DNA of 41,033 nt from Deltaproteobacteria bacterium (GCA_024274995.1 JAJSAA010000200.1:1-41033), one strand, 5' to 3'. Positions 27,561 to 37,784 are shown, numbered from the stretch's first letter. Notes: generated from the letters alone by a model not told the origin. Numbers and translations: made by a program.

Positions 27561-28571
27561 CTATGCGAGGAGCCCCTGGGTCTCTCTAATATCACCTTCC
27601 CCAATATCTATCTCAACCGTCCCCTCATCCCCCTGGCAGAGCACCACCCCAGGCCGGGGACGGCCATGGGTATCTTTTTTACCGTAGCGGGCCACCAAGG
27701 CGGCAGCCGTCACCAACTCGGCGGGATCCTTCAAATAACGTAAAATACCCGTAGGCCCCGGCCTGTCCTTTAACATCAGACATTGATCCCCAACCTGCCG
27801 TAGACCATCGAGGATAGTATTCTCCGATTCCTTGCGGCCGATCACCAGCCAACCGCCCATGGGCAGCCTGAATTGACGGCCCACCATGAGTAAACGCATA
27901 TCGGCTACCGACAGCCGCTCATACTCGGCGTAATAGACCCTGATGCGTTTGGAGACTATGGGGTCGGTGAGGATACAGCCGCCGGCCGGGGTTGGATAAT
28001 CGTCAAAGCCGAAACGAGCCGCCATGGCCATCTGCCCGGCCCGGCTGCGGCCGGATAAACCGGCCAACCTCTCCCGATCCACCAGACCAGCAAGTTCCAT
28101 CGGGGTAGGTTCCAAGCGCTGGGCGCATAAGGGCCGGAGAAGAATACCCTCACAACCTGATTCACGTTCCACCACCCGCAGGGCATCCCGGCGCTGAGAC
28201 ATGGGACGCTGCCCCACCACCTCACCGGAGATGATAAAGGAGGCCTTTAATTCAGCCATCATCTCCCTGGCCCTGGTCATCATAAAGATTTTGCAGTCCA
28301 GACAGGGATTAAAATGTTTACCATAGCCATGAGCTGGATTACGCAGCATAGTCATGTAGGCGGCGCTGATCTCCACCAAGGTGAGATTAATGCCGTAATT
28401 CTCCCTGATTTTATGACAATGCTCGACCCGCCGGGCCAGCAGCTCATAGCCAAAGAAGGGACTGACAAAGGTCACCGCCCGCACATCAACTCCCTGCTCT
28501 GCCATAAGACGGCAGGCCAGAATACTGTCCAGCCCCCCGGAAAAGAGGGCAATAGCTCGTTTTTCTTTCAT
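27561..28571 (-). CDS. PP-loop ATPase, ThiI/MnmA-like tRNA thiolation family
   Basis: AIALFSGGLDSILACRLMAEQGVDVRAVTF (SGGxDS), CLDCK, TPAGGCILTDP. Confidence 0.75.
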   Translation of the reverse strand: MKEKRAIALFSGGLDSILACRLMAEQGVDVRAVTFVSPFFGYELLARRVEHCHKIRENYGINLTLVEISAAYMTMLRNPAHGYGKHFNPCLDCKIFMMTRAREMMAELKASFIISGEVVGQRPMSQRRDALRVVERESGCEGILLRPLCAQRLEPTPMELAGLVDRERLAGLSGRSRAGQMAMAARFGFDDYPTPAGGCILTDPIVSKRIRVYYAEYERLSVADMRLLMVGRQFRLPMGGWLVIGRKESENTILDGLRQVGDQCLMLKDRPGPTGILRYLKDPAELVTAAALVARYGKKDTHGRPRPGVVLCQGDEGTVEIDIGEGDIRETQGLLA

Positions 28572-30253
28572 AATATTCTTTCTCCCAGGATATTCCGCGC
28601 CTGACGCCGCAACAGTTCATTGGCAAAGGCCAGGGTCTGGGAAGATACTGATTCACCAGCCAGCATCCGGGCCAGTTCCCCCGCCCTCTCCGCCTCCGTT
28701 AGACGGTTAATGGAGGTATTAGTACGACCGTTTACCGTCTTCTTCTCGACCACAAAATGGGTTCCGGCTCCGGCGGCTATCTGAGGCAGATGGGTGATAC
28801 ACATTACCTGATGATGACGGGCCAGTTCCGCAATCTTACCAGCCACCGCCTCCGCCGCCTTACCGCCTATCCCGGCATCCACCTCATCAAAAATGACCGT
28901 CTCCACCATATCCTTCTGGGCCAGAATACAGCGCATAGCTAACATGAGCCGGGATAATTCACCGCCCGATGCCACCTTGGCCAGAGATTTTAAAGGTTCG
29001 CCGGGGTTGGCGGAAAACATAAATTCCAGCCGATCCAGGCCGCTCTTGGATAATTTAGGTTCTGCCTCGCTATCATGAAAAACCACCTCAAATTCGGCTT
29101 GGGCAAAACTTAAATCCCGCAGCTCATTGACAATGGCCGCCGCCATCTCCCGCCCCGCCTCTTTTCTCCGGCCTGATAATTCTTCCGCCTCCAGCAACAG
29201 CTCATCATGGAGCCGGGCTGAGACCTCTTCCAGCTCCCGCACCCGCTCATCCAGGGCATCTAAACTCTCCAGCTCGGCGCGGGCCTTCCCGCCATAGGCA
29301 ATAACATCCTCCAGGGTAAGCCCATATTTCCTCTTTAACTGCTGCAGAAGATCAATCCTGGCGCTCAGTTCCTCCAGATGACCGGCATCATCCGGCAAAT
29401 GATCAAGATAATCCCGTAATTCAACAAGATAATCGCCGATTACATAACTCTGCTCAGTCAGCCCCTCGGCAAGTTTTGTGATCTCCGCATCCAGTTCCGC
29501 CATACCGACAACATCCTTTCTGACCTTGGTCAAGGCGTCATCAGCGCTGTTTAAGAGGCCAAAACAGCGGCGGCCCAAACGCCGCAGGTCATCGGCCGAT
29601 TTTAATCTACGGCGCTCATTAGTCAGGGCCTCATCTTCATTAGGCTCCACTGCCGCCTCCCGAATCTCTTTTTCCTGATAGGAAAGAAAATCCCGGCGTT
29701 GTTCCTTTTCCATCTCCTTCTGGCGCAGCCCCGCCAATTCCCTGCTGACAGCCGACCACTGTTCATAGAGCGCGGCCACCCGCTCCCGCAGCGGCCAAAG
29801 CTCACCAGCTAAATCAATGAAGTCCAGATGCGAGGCGGAGTTGAGTAATTGCTGATGATCGTGCTGGCTGGCAACACTAAGCAGATATTCGCTGATTTTG
29901 GTAATCAGGCGGGCGGTGGCCAGACTACCGTTGACATAAAACCGACTCTTCCCAGCGGATGACAGCATGCGTTTAATCAACAACTCACGACTATCTTCCA
30001 GCCCCATGGAGGTCAACTCCCGGCGCAGTGGGGAGGTATCCGGCAGCGCAAACAGGGCCTCCACCTCGGCCTGCCCGGCTCCGGTTCGTACCCAAGAAGA
30101 CGAAGAGCGGCGGCCGGAAAGCAGGGCGATGGCCTGCAGAACGATGGATTTTCCGGCTCCGGTCTCGCCGGTCAGCACTATGAGGCCATGCTCCATAATT
30201 AAATGAAGTTCCTCAATAAGGGCCAGATTTTTTATTTTCAGTTCCTTTAGCAT
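28568..30253 (-). CDS. recN: DNA repair protein RecN
   Basis: MLKELKIKNLALIEELHLIMEHGLIVLTGETGAGKSIVLQAIALLSG; FSANPGEPLKSLAKVASGGELSRLMLAM; VIFDEVDAGIGG; CITHLPQIAA. Confidence 0.97.
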   Translation of the reverse strand: MLKELKIKNLALIEELHLIMEHGLIVLTGETGAGKSIVLQAIALLSGRRSSSSWVRTGAGQAEVEALFALPDTSPLRRELTSMGLEDSRELLIKRMLSSAGKSRFYVNGSLATARLITKISEYLLSVASQHDHQQLLNSASHLDFIDLAGELWPLRERVAALYEQWSAVSRELAGLRQKEMEKEQRRDFLSYQEKEIREAAVEPNEDEALTNERRRLKSADDLRRLGRRCFGLLNSADDALTKVRKDVVGMAELDAEITKLAEGLTEQSYVIGDYLVELRDYLDHLPDDAGHLEELSARIDLLQQLKRKYGLTLEDVIAYGGKARAELESLDALDERVRELEEVSARLHDELLLEAEELSGRRKEAGREMAAAIVNELRDLSFAQAEFEVVFHDSEAEPKLSKSGLDRLEFMFSANPGEPLKSLAKVASGGELSRLMLAMRCILAQKDMVETVIFDEVDAGIGGKAAEAVAGKIAELARHHQVMCITHLPQIAAGAGTHFVVEKKTVNGRTNTSINRLTEAERAGELARMLAGESVSSQTLAFANELLRRQARNILGERIL

Positions 30254-30297
30254 ACCTTCTCACTTGCTGAACCTGCTTTATGGTGTAAATTACAAGT

Positions 30298-30569
30298 AAT
30301 GGCGTCGTAAAAGGCTAAGTTATACCGCGCACGGTATCCTACATACAACAAACTTAGGTTACAAAAGTCAAAAAGTATCTCTCTGAATAAACCGCGTTAA
30401 CTCAAAGAGCTATATCCTTTTGACAAAATGAGTTCGTTGGAAGTCCGATCTACGGCGTGGTGGTTCGGAGTCTCACTGCGTTCGCTTACCTGTATATCGA
30501 ACTTTTCGCAGTCTTCGCTTAGCTGACTTAGCCATCTTTAGTTAAAGATGGACTTTTTACGAGTTCATC
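30298..30569. mobile_element. 272-bp candidate MITE with (A/G)ATG-n3-TCGTAAAA termini and 6-bp TSD ACAAGT
   Basis: Left end AATGGCGTCGTAAAAGG, right end reverse complement GATGAACTCGTAAAAAG; ACAAGT at 30292-30297 and 30570-30575 flush with both ends; internal hairpins; no coding potential. Confidence 0.6.
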
Positions 30570-30635
30570 ACAAGTTGCTATTCCGGTAATGGATACCCAT
30601 CGACAATATATTTTGAATATTATACAACAACCCAA

Positions 30636-32054
30636 ATGAATATTTTAAAAAAGCCATTCTCCCTCTGCAAAGGACTACTGATAACCAGCCTCATTACCGC
30701 CTTTATTCTCCAGCCCTGTCTGCCATGCCGAGCCTTTTCCGTCGGCGAAGAGAAAAAGGTGGGAGAGAAATTACTGAGCATGGTGCGGACACAGTTCACG
30801 GTAATTGACGATCCAGATATCAGTCAATACATCAACGATCTGGGCCGGAGGATACTTAAAGTCGCTGGCCCACAATACTTCAAATACCATTTCTTTGTCA
30901 TTAAAAATAACGCTTTTAACGCCTTCGCCGCCCCCTCCGGCCTGATATTTATCCACTCCGGGTTAATAGAGGCCATGGATAACGAGGGGGAGCTGGTCAG
31001 CGTTATGGCTCATGAGTGCGCCCATGTAACCTGCCGGCATATCTCGCGCCAGGTCGACCAAAACAAGAAAACCGGTATCGCCACCACCGCTCTGCTCATT
31101 GCCGGTATCGCTCTGGGCGGCGGCGCCCTCTCCCAGGCTCTCATTGGCGGTTCCATGGCCGCCAACGCCTCCATGCGGCTCCATTTCTCCCGCCAGGACG
31201 AGGAGGAAGCCGACCGTCTGGCCTATAAGTGGATGCGGGCCATGAATATGAACCCGGCTCCCATGGCCGCCATGCTCAAGAAGATGTACCGTCTGAGCGC
31301 CTATCAGATGGCCAATGTGCCGCCCTATCTTCTCTCCCACCCCGTGCCGAAGAGCCGCCTGGCATATATTGATGACATGCTGCTCTCGGCTCCGCCCCGT
31401 AAATATCCACCGCGGGACGATTTTGCCTTCCTGCGCGTTAAATACCGCCTCATGGCCAGGACCATGGATACCGAGAGCCGCCGCGTCCTCTATACCCGGC
31501 AGGCAGCCAAGGCCAAAGAGCCAGTCAGGATTTTTGCTGATTACGGTCTCTATCTGTTAGACCTTGAGAACGGCGAATATGACGCAGCCCAAAAGGCCTT
31601 AAACAAGATGATAAAGGCCTATCCCCATAAGTCGATTTTAAAAACCGACTTAGGAATAATTTTCTATCGCCAGGGCCGTTATCACCAGGCCCTGAAATAT
31701 GACCGGCAGGCCCTGATGGCAAATCCGGATGACGCCTGGAGCAAATACAACCTGGCCGAAACCTTAGGGCGGCTGGGTGAGAGTCAGCAAGCGGAAAACC
31801 TCTACCGCCAGTTACTGGTACAGGTGCCGGAATACGCCAAATTACATTTTCAATTAGGCCGGCTGTTGACAGACAGAGGCCATAGCGGCGAGGGGCATTA
31901 TCAGTTGGGAGTGTTCTTCTGGTTGAACGGGGATCATAAAAACGCCAAATACCATTTAAAGATGGTGGAAAAGGATCGCACCAGCAGCCCTCAGACCATC
32001 AAAAAGGCCAAAGAGGAATTAAAGAGGATAACCGCAATAGAAAACTACAATTAA
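30636..32054 (+). CDS. M48-family metalloprotease with C-terminal TPRs (BepA/YfgC-like)
   Basis: VMAHECAHVTCRHISR (HExxH), EEEADRLAYKWM, then TPR-like repeats. Confidence 0.93.
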   Translation: MNILKKPFSLCKGLLITSLITAFILQPCLPCRAFSVGEEKKVGEKLLSMVRTQFTVIDDPDISQYINDLGRRILKVAGPQYFKYHFFVIKNNAFNAFAAPSGLIFIHSGLIEAMDNEGELVSVMAHECAHVTCRHISRQVDQNKKTGIATTALLIAGIALGGGALSQALIGGSMAANASMRLHFSRQDEEEADRLAYKWMRAMNMNPAPMAAMLKKMYRLSAYQMANVPPYLLSHPVPKSRLAYIDDMLLSAPPRKYPPRDDFAFLRVKYRLMARTMDTESRRVLYTRQAAKAKEPVRIFADYGLYLLDLENGEYDAAQKALNKMIKAYPHKSILKTDLGIIFYRQGRYHQALKYDRQALMANPDDAWSKYNLAETLGRLGESQQAENLYRQLLVQVPEYAKLHFQLGRLLTDRGHSGEGHYQLGVFFWLNGDHKNAKYHLKMVEKDRTSSPQTIKKAKEELKRITAIENYN

Positions 32055-32082
32055 CGGGGCGGGTGCAGCTGAATAATTACCA

Positions 32083-33639
32083 TTATCCCTTGCTGCTTAC
32101 CTTACGGATAGCCATCACTGCGAAATCACGGAAGAGACGCACTGTTTTAATGCGGCTCTTATCCAACAGAGGCCGCTCCCGCCTGCGGTCAAGATAGATA
32201 AGGCCAATCCCCTTTTTATCGAGACAGATGGGAAATAAATAGACGTTACGATCCTTGACCATATATTGAAAATTATCAGGGAAGGCCTGGGGCTTATTGG
32301 CCGGAATCATCATATCCTTACCCAGCTTCAAGGACTGAGGGATGGCAAACTGGGTGGAGGTGATAACGTGCTCAAATTTTTTGACGGCCTCGGGCTCAAT
32401 GTCGCCCAGCCCAAAACGTCCCATGAGGGAGACCTTGCTGGGCTGAACATTAATAATGGCCAGAATCACCCGGTCAAAACCGATACCCCGATAAAGGCCT
32501 TCGAGAAGATTAACATAAAACTCATTGAGGTTGAAGGGGCCCATGAGGGTCTCGGTGAGCTCACGGATAAAATCATTCACCGATTTATCCTTGCTTATGG
32601 GCAACTCATTTAGCTCATGTACCGCATCCCCCGGCCGGAGGTCGTCAACCGAGCCGTTTTCAGAGGCAACCCTGCCGACCTCAGCCGGTTTTCTGGTTGA
32701 CAATATACCCTTCTTGATATTTTTTTCGGCATTCCGTAACCGGCCGCGAATTTTAAGTTTATTTAAGCCGTAACGAATAGAATCAGAGATATCCTCCGAT
32801 ATGGCCACGCATTCATTGAGCTTGGCCACTACCTCCTCGGCATCAACGGAAAACATCTCACCATATCTATCAAGCAGGGCCTCCATATCCCCGCCCTCGC
32901 AAAACCGATCCACAAAATTATTGGAAAAATTGGCCAGATTAGTCAGGTAACCATCGGCATCATATTTATCACGCGGTGCCTGCGGATCATTATCCATGCC
33001 CATGGTGACTTTATCGGAAAGATTCCAGAATTTGGCCACCTCTTCGCCAATCTCCCGCAGGGTAATATCTCCCAGCACCGCCCGGGCTGCCCCATCCTCA
33101 GACATACCGTTTTTAACCTTAGTAGCAATATTTTTATAGTCATCGGGCAGATAAAGACAGATTATAATTTTGCCCAGATTATGCAGGAGAGTACAGATAA
33201 AGGCCTCTTCCGGGATAATATTAAGATTCTTTTCAACGGCAAGGTCACGGGCCTGAAGGCCGCTTAGAAACGACCTGGTGAGCAGCTTGCTGATGCTGTC
33301 CTTATCAACCCCGGACTTTATAAATTCCTCAAAGAGGGCAATGGCCGTGGCCAGATCACGCACCGCATCAAAGCCCAGGATAGTTACCGCCCTGGAGATC
33401 GAATTACAGGGGCGGCCCAGAGAGTAATAAGCGGAATTAACTACCTGCAACACCTTATTAGTGAGGGAATAATCCTTCAGAATCACCCTGGACAATTCAG
33501 CGGCAGCGGAACGGCTGCTACAGGTCAGAGAAATAAGCTCCTGGACATTATGGGACATGGCAGGCAACTCACTCATATTTATCATGGCAAATATTTCAGT
33601 AAGCCGCCCGGATGGGGTATTTTTCTGCTCTTCCGTCAT
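32083..33639 (-). CDS. HDOD domain protein with C-terminal GAF-like domain
   Basis: LPAMSHNVQELISL...DYSLTNKVLQVVNSAYYS...AVTILGFDAVRDLATAI..FICTLLHNLGKIII; C-terminal GFDRVILAIINVQ...FPICLDKKGIGLIYLDR. Confidence 0.88.
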   Translation of the reverse strand: MTEEQKNTPSGRLTEIFAMINMSELPAMSHNVQELISLTCSSRSAAAELSRVILKDYSLTNKVLQVVNSAYYSLGRPCNSISRAVTILGFDAVRDLATAIALFEEFIKSGVDKDSISKLLTRSFLSGLQARDLAVEKNLNIIPEEAFICTLLHNLGKIIICLYLPDDYKNIATKVKNGMSEDGAARAVLGDITLREIGEEVAKFWNLSDKVTMGMDNDPQAPRDKYDADGYLTNLANFSNNFVDRFCEGGDMEALLDRYGEMFSVDAEEVVAKLNECVAISEDISDSIRYGLNKLKIRGRLRNAEKNIKKGILSTRKPAEVGRVASENGSVDDLRPGDAVHELNELPISKDKSVNDFIRELTETLMGPFNLNEFYVNLLEGLYRGIGFDRVILAIINVQPSKVSLMGRFGLGDIEPEAVKKFEHVITSTQFAIPQSLKLGKDMMIPANKPQAFPDNFQYMVKDRNVYLFPICLDKKGIGLIYLDRRRERPLLDKSRIKTVRLFRDFAVMAIRKVSSKG

Positions 33640-33836
33640 AAATTTCAGGTCAGTTTATTTTGGGGGACTAAACGTATTTGGTAATAATGCCATTCAATTT
33701 CCGAGAAAGCAAGGAGAAGGCAAAGAGAAAATTTATCTTTTTTATCTTTTTTCACTTTTTTCGCCTTATCTTGTGATAATCTCATAATATGCAGTCAGTT
33801 ATCAATAATCGTGACATTTTCCCAAGGAGTAGAAAA

Positions 33837-34538
33837 ATGACCGACTGGATCATTACCCTGCACGACAAAACTATCAGGCGTTTCACCATCAGGGCCGGAC
33901 AACAGCTTTCCATCGGCCGGGGCCAGGATTGTGACATCACCATTGACAACAAGGCCGTCTCACGGCGCCATATCTCCCTCGCCTTCCTGAACGGCATATA
34001 TTTCGTCTCCGACTTGGGAAGTACCAACGGCACCCTGGTGAACGGCAGGAAAATCACGGTGGATGAGCCGGTTACCGAAGAGGATAAAATAGAATTCGGC
34101 AAATTCACTCTCTCGCCCGCCGCCAACAGGGAGGATGGGCCGGGAGCAGGTGCCTCAGCCGCCGGTGACCTGGACATGAATGACGAGACTATTTTTGTCA
34201 AAACCCAGACAGCGGTTAGTTCCGGGAAGATCTTCCAACCCAAGACCAGCGGCCCGCATCTCACCGTTATCCAGGGCGGCGGCCAGCCGGACAAATTAGC
34301 ACTCCACGGCAAAAGCAGCATCAAAATCGGCAAGGCCGAGGACTGCGATCTCATCGTCAAAGGCTGGCTCATCGCCCCGGCCCAGTGCTATATTATTAAA
34401 CAGGACAAGGGCTATTGTCTGATTCCCCAGAAATCATGGGCCGCGACCATGGTCAACGACACCAAGGCCAGCCGGGAACGGCCGCTGCGGGCCGGTGATA
34501 TTATAAAAATCCGCCAGAATGTCATTCGTTTTGAGTAA
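33837..34538 (+). CDS. FHA domain protein (one canonical and one degenerate FHA unit)
   Basis: LSIGRGQDCDITIDNKAVSRRHISLAF..VSDLGSTNGTLVNG; second unit IKIGKAEDCDLIVKGWLIAPAQCYI. RBS aaggagtagaaa before ATG 33837. Confidence 0.92.
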   Translation: MTDWIITLHDKTIRRFTIRAGQQLSIGRGQDCDITIDNKAVSRRHISLAFLNGIYFVSDLGSTNGTLVNGRKITVDEPVTEEDKIEFGKFTLSPAANREDGPGAGASAAGDLDMNDETIFVKTQTAVSSGKIFQPKTSGPHLTVIQGGGQPDKLALHGKSSIKIGKAEDCDLIVKGWLIAPAQCYIIKQDKGYCLIPQKSWAATMVNDTKASRERPLRAGDIIKIRQNVIRFE

Positions 34539-34561
34539 CTATTCAATGCAATGTCCACAAT

Positions 34562-34585
34562 GAGCAATAGAGCAATAGAGCAATA
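34562..34585 (+). repeat. 8-bp tandem repeat (GAGCAATA)x3
   Basis: Exact triplicate upstream of the kinase gene. Confidence 0.95.
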
Positions 34586-34627
34586 ATCACTGGCTGATTA
34601 TCAAGCATAATACTGAAGTTACAAAGG

Positions 34628-37030
34628 ATGTTTACTAAGCTGATAAAACAATTAAAGGGCGGTACCCCGGCGGCCCCGGACAACAGCGGCCCCAGGCCGG
34701 CAGCCGATGAACCGGCCTGGCAGCCCGGCGATATTATTCTGGAACGTTACCGGGTGGACTAAGTTCATGGCGGTGCCATGGGCCGGGTCTATATTGCCTG
34801 GCATCTCGGCTGGAATATCCCCGTGGCCATCAAGGCCCCAAAGCCGGAGGTGCTGGCGGTACCCGAAGGTATCAAACGAGTCCTCACCGAGGCCGATAGC
34901 TGGGTCAGAATGGGGATGCACCCAAATATTGCCACCTGCTTTTATGTTCTCAATATAGACAGTATCCCCTATCTTTTTATTGAATATGTCAACGGCGGCG
35001 ATCTTCAGGAGTGGATAAAGAGCGGCCGCTGCCGTGACCAGCGCACCAATCTCTCCCTCGCCGTCCAGTTTTGCCACGGCATGGAGTTCACCCACAGCAA
35101 GGGTATTATTCACCGGGATATAAAACCCCAGAATATTCTGCTCACCAAGAATGCCCTTTTAAAGATTACCGATTTCGGTATTATCCAGATTAGAACCGCC
35201 AGCAGACCAGGAGAGACGGGGGCTGCGCTCTCCCCCGACCAGACCGGGCCAGAGGTTACGGCAGGTTTTCGCGGCACTCTAGGATACGCCTCCCCGGAGC
35301 AGCTGCGCGATGCCCACCGCATTGACCGGCGCAGCGATATATTTTCATTTGGAATCTGCCTCTGGCTCATGTTCTGCGGTCGTAAGCCCTATGCCAATAA
35401 CGCCGCGCCTGCCACAGCCGTCTTCTCTGCCAGCGAGTCTAAACTTCATCCATCTCTAAAAAGAATACTCCTTAAAGCCGTGGCCGTTGAGCCGGCGGCC
35501 CGCTACCAAAACTTCAGCCTCCTCCGTCAAGACCTGAACCAGGCCCATATCGACTTATTCAAGGTTGGCTGCCCCTATATGCAGATTAATTTCAGTGACA
35601 TTCAGGCCGAAAACTTAAACAACCGCGCCGTTTCCTGTCTGGAACTGGGCCGCAAACGGGAGGCGGCCGGGCTGCTTAACCGGGCTTTGGACAATAACGA
35701 TACCCTGCCCGAGGCCATTTACAATTTTATCCTGCTGAAATGGAAGGAGCAGGGGGCCAAGCCCGATTATCTTCTCCGTCAGTTAGAGGCGGCCAAACAG
35801 AGACTGCCGTCATCCGCCATCATTGACGCCCTGCAGCAGGCGATAAAATGTGACATTCTGGGCCGAGCCTGGCAACAGAATAATGCGGAACAGACCGCCA
35901 AAAAATTCTTCCCTGAATACGCCCTCTGCCCGCCCAGAAATTCGGTGGAAATATTCCGGGACGGCCAGGCACTGCTGGCCTCACGCAAGAATATCCAGTA
36001 TCTTTTTAATGAGAACCGCCAGGCGGAGTGCTTCCAAGCCCTGCTCAAGGCCTGGGCTGGAATAGGTTTTCGACGGGACAAGGTTTTTATAGATATTTAC
36101 GAAAAGCTATATCCCCAGGCAACCCCGGCCGGAATTAAAGGCGTCATAAGAATAGCCACCATCCCAGCCCAAGAAGCAACCGCCAGGGGAATACTCTATC
36201 TCCCCGGCCCCGGCAAAGTTCTCTCGTTAAGCAAATCCGGCCGGGTGACTCTGCGCTCATACGGCCGCCGAGCCAAAATAACCGCCTTAGGAAAATTCCA
36301 TGCTATACGAAATACCGCCCTCAACCGGGACGGCACCATGCTTGGTCTAAGCGGCAGAAACGGGATTATAGATATTATTTCGCTACCTGACGGCGATAAA
36401 CGGCAATACAAAATTCAGGGTCAGGTTACGGCCCTGGCCTTCAGCCCCGACAATCAGCGGCTGAGTGTCGGCAGTGATACGGGCCTTATCCAGACCTTTA
36501 AGTTCTCCGGCGGCTCAACTCGTCAGACTGAAGCAGCCCAGGCCGGCCCCATCCGTTCCCTGATTTATTTCAATAAGGGCCTGGACTTTGTGACTGGCAG
36601 CGAGAACGGCACCCTCCATTTCTGGGATCAGGACGGGGGCTGCATCCGGACAACCCCCGCCCATGCCATGCCGATTACCACCCTTGCTGCGGCCGCCAAT
36701 GGTTTATCATTTATCTCCGCCGCCGCTGACCGGATTATTAAGGTCTGGGACAGGCAGAACGGCCAATGCCGCGACACCATTCAGGCCCATGATGACCGGA
36801 TAAACGCGGCCTTTATAACCGAGGACAATAAATATATAATAAGCGGCTGTGACGATGATTTAATCAAGATATGGGAGATCAAAGAATCTTGTTGCAAGTA
36901 TATTATGGACGGCCGGGGGGATGGTATCCGCAGCCTTTGCCCAGGCCCCCGGCCCTATATTTTTCTGGCCGGCAGAAATGATGGCGCAATCGTAATTTGG
37001 ATGATGATATATGAACTTTGCTACGTTTAA
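34628..37030 (+). CDS. Ser/Thr protein kinase with C-terminal WD40 repeats; in-frame TAA at 34760-34762
   Basis: Frame from ATG 34628: MFTKLIKQLKGG...PGDIILERYRVD*VHGGAMGRVYIAWHLGWNIPVAIKAP...FIEYVNGGDLQEW..IIHRDIKPQNILL..DFGI..GTLGYASPEQL; multiple WD-type repeats. The track ORF (34778) lacks the Gly loop. Confidence 0.85.
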
Positions 37031-37784
37031 AAGAAAATTAATGTTCTGGCGGCAAGCGGCAATACAGTTCAGCGGCCGCACCGATACCGGCCGCCACCGA
37101 GCAGCCAACGAGGACAGTTTCGCCGTCCTGCCCCGTCTGAACCTGATGATGGTGGCCGATGGCATAGGCGGTCATAAGGCCGGTGAGGTCGCCAGTCGGC
37201 GGGCGGTGGAAATAATGATTGATTTGTTGAGCCCGCGGATCTTGAGGGAGGTAAGGGGCAATCGAGAGGGAATCAAGCATCTGCTTATCAGCAGCCTGTG
37301 CCGGGTCAATGACAAAATAATGGCCATGGCCGCCAACCATGAGGATTTATCCGGCATGGGTACTACCTTTATCACCGCCTTAATTGATAACGGCTCTCTC
37401 TACACCTGCCATGTGGGTGACGTCCGGGCCTATATTGCCGGCCAGAACGGTCTGCGACAGGTAACCAATGACCATAGTTACGCCGCCGAATTCAAGCGCT
37501 GCACAACAGACACAGAGCAAATAGCGCCGCCGGCCAGAAATATCGTCAGCCGGGCCGTCGGCTTCCCCTTTCGCGAGGATCCGGAATGCCATTGCCTGCC
37601 GCTCTCCCCCCGTGAGCGGGTAACTATCTGCTCCGACGGGTTGTGGTCAATGGTCAGCGATGAGAAAATAGCCGCCATCATCAGTCAGGCGGCAAATCCC
37701 GAGGAGGCCTGCGCCGAATATATCAAGGCCGCCAATGATAATGGGGGCAAGGATAACATAACCGCCGTTGTAGCCTATACCTGA
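37011..37784 (+). CDS. PP2C-family Ser/Thr protein phosphatase
   Basis: TDTGRHRAANEDSFAVL..MMVADGIGGHKAGEVAS..MGTTFITALI..HVGDVRAYI..CSDGLWSMV..KDNITAVVA. Overlaps the kinase 3' end by 20 nt. Confidence 0.95.
   Translation: MNFATFKRKLMFWRQAAIQFSGRTDTGRHRAANEDSFAVLPRLNLMMVADGIGGHKAGEVASRRAVEIMIDLLSPRILREVRGNREGIKHLLISSLCRVNDKIMAMAANHEDLSGMGTTFITALIDNGSLYTCHVGDVRAYIAGQNGLRQVTNDHSYAAEFKRCTTDTEQIAPPARNIVSRAVGFPFREDPECHCLPLSPRERVTICSDGLWSMVSDEKIAAIISQAANPEEACAEYIKAANDNGGKDNITAVVAYT

Noticed and set aside
27271-27589. Two + strand ORFs (PVMGVEPATYALRVRCSTTELHRP / MNPRPTHYECVALPLSYTGRYMN) over the tRNA region
   Set aside because: These are the familiar spurious translations of the antisense of a tRNA gene; the tRNA-Thr explains the sequence.
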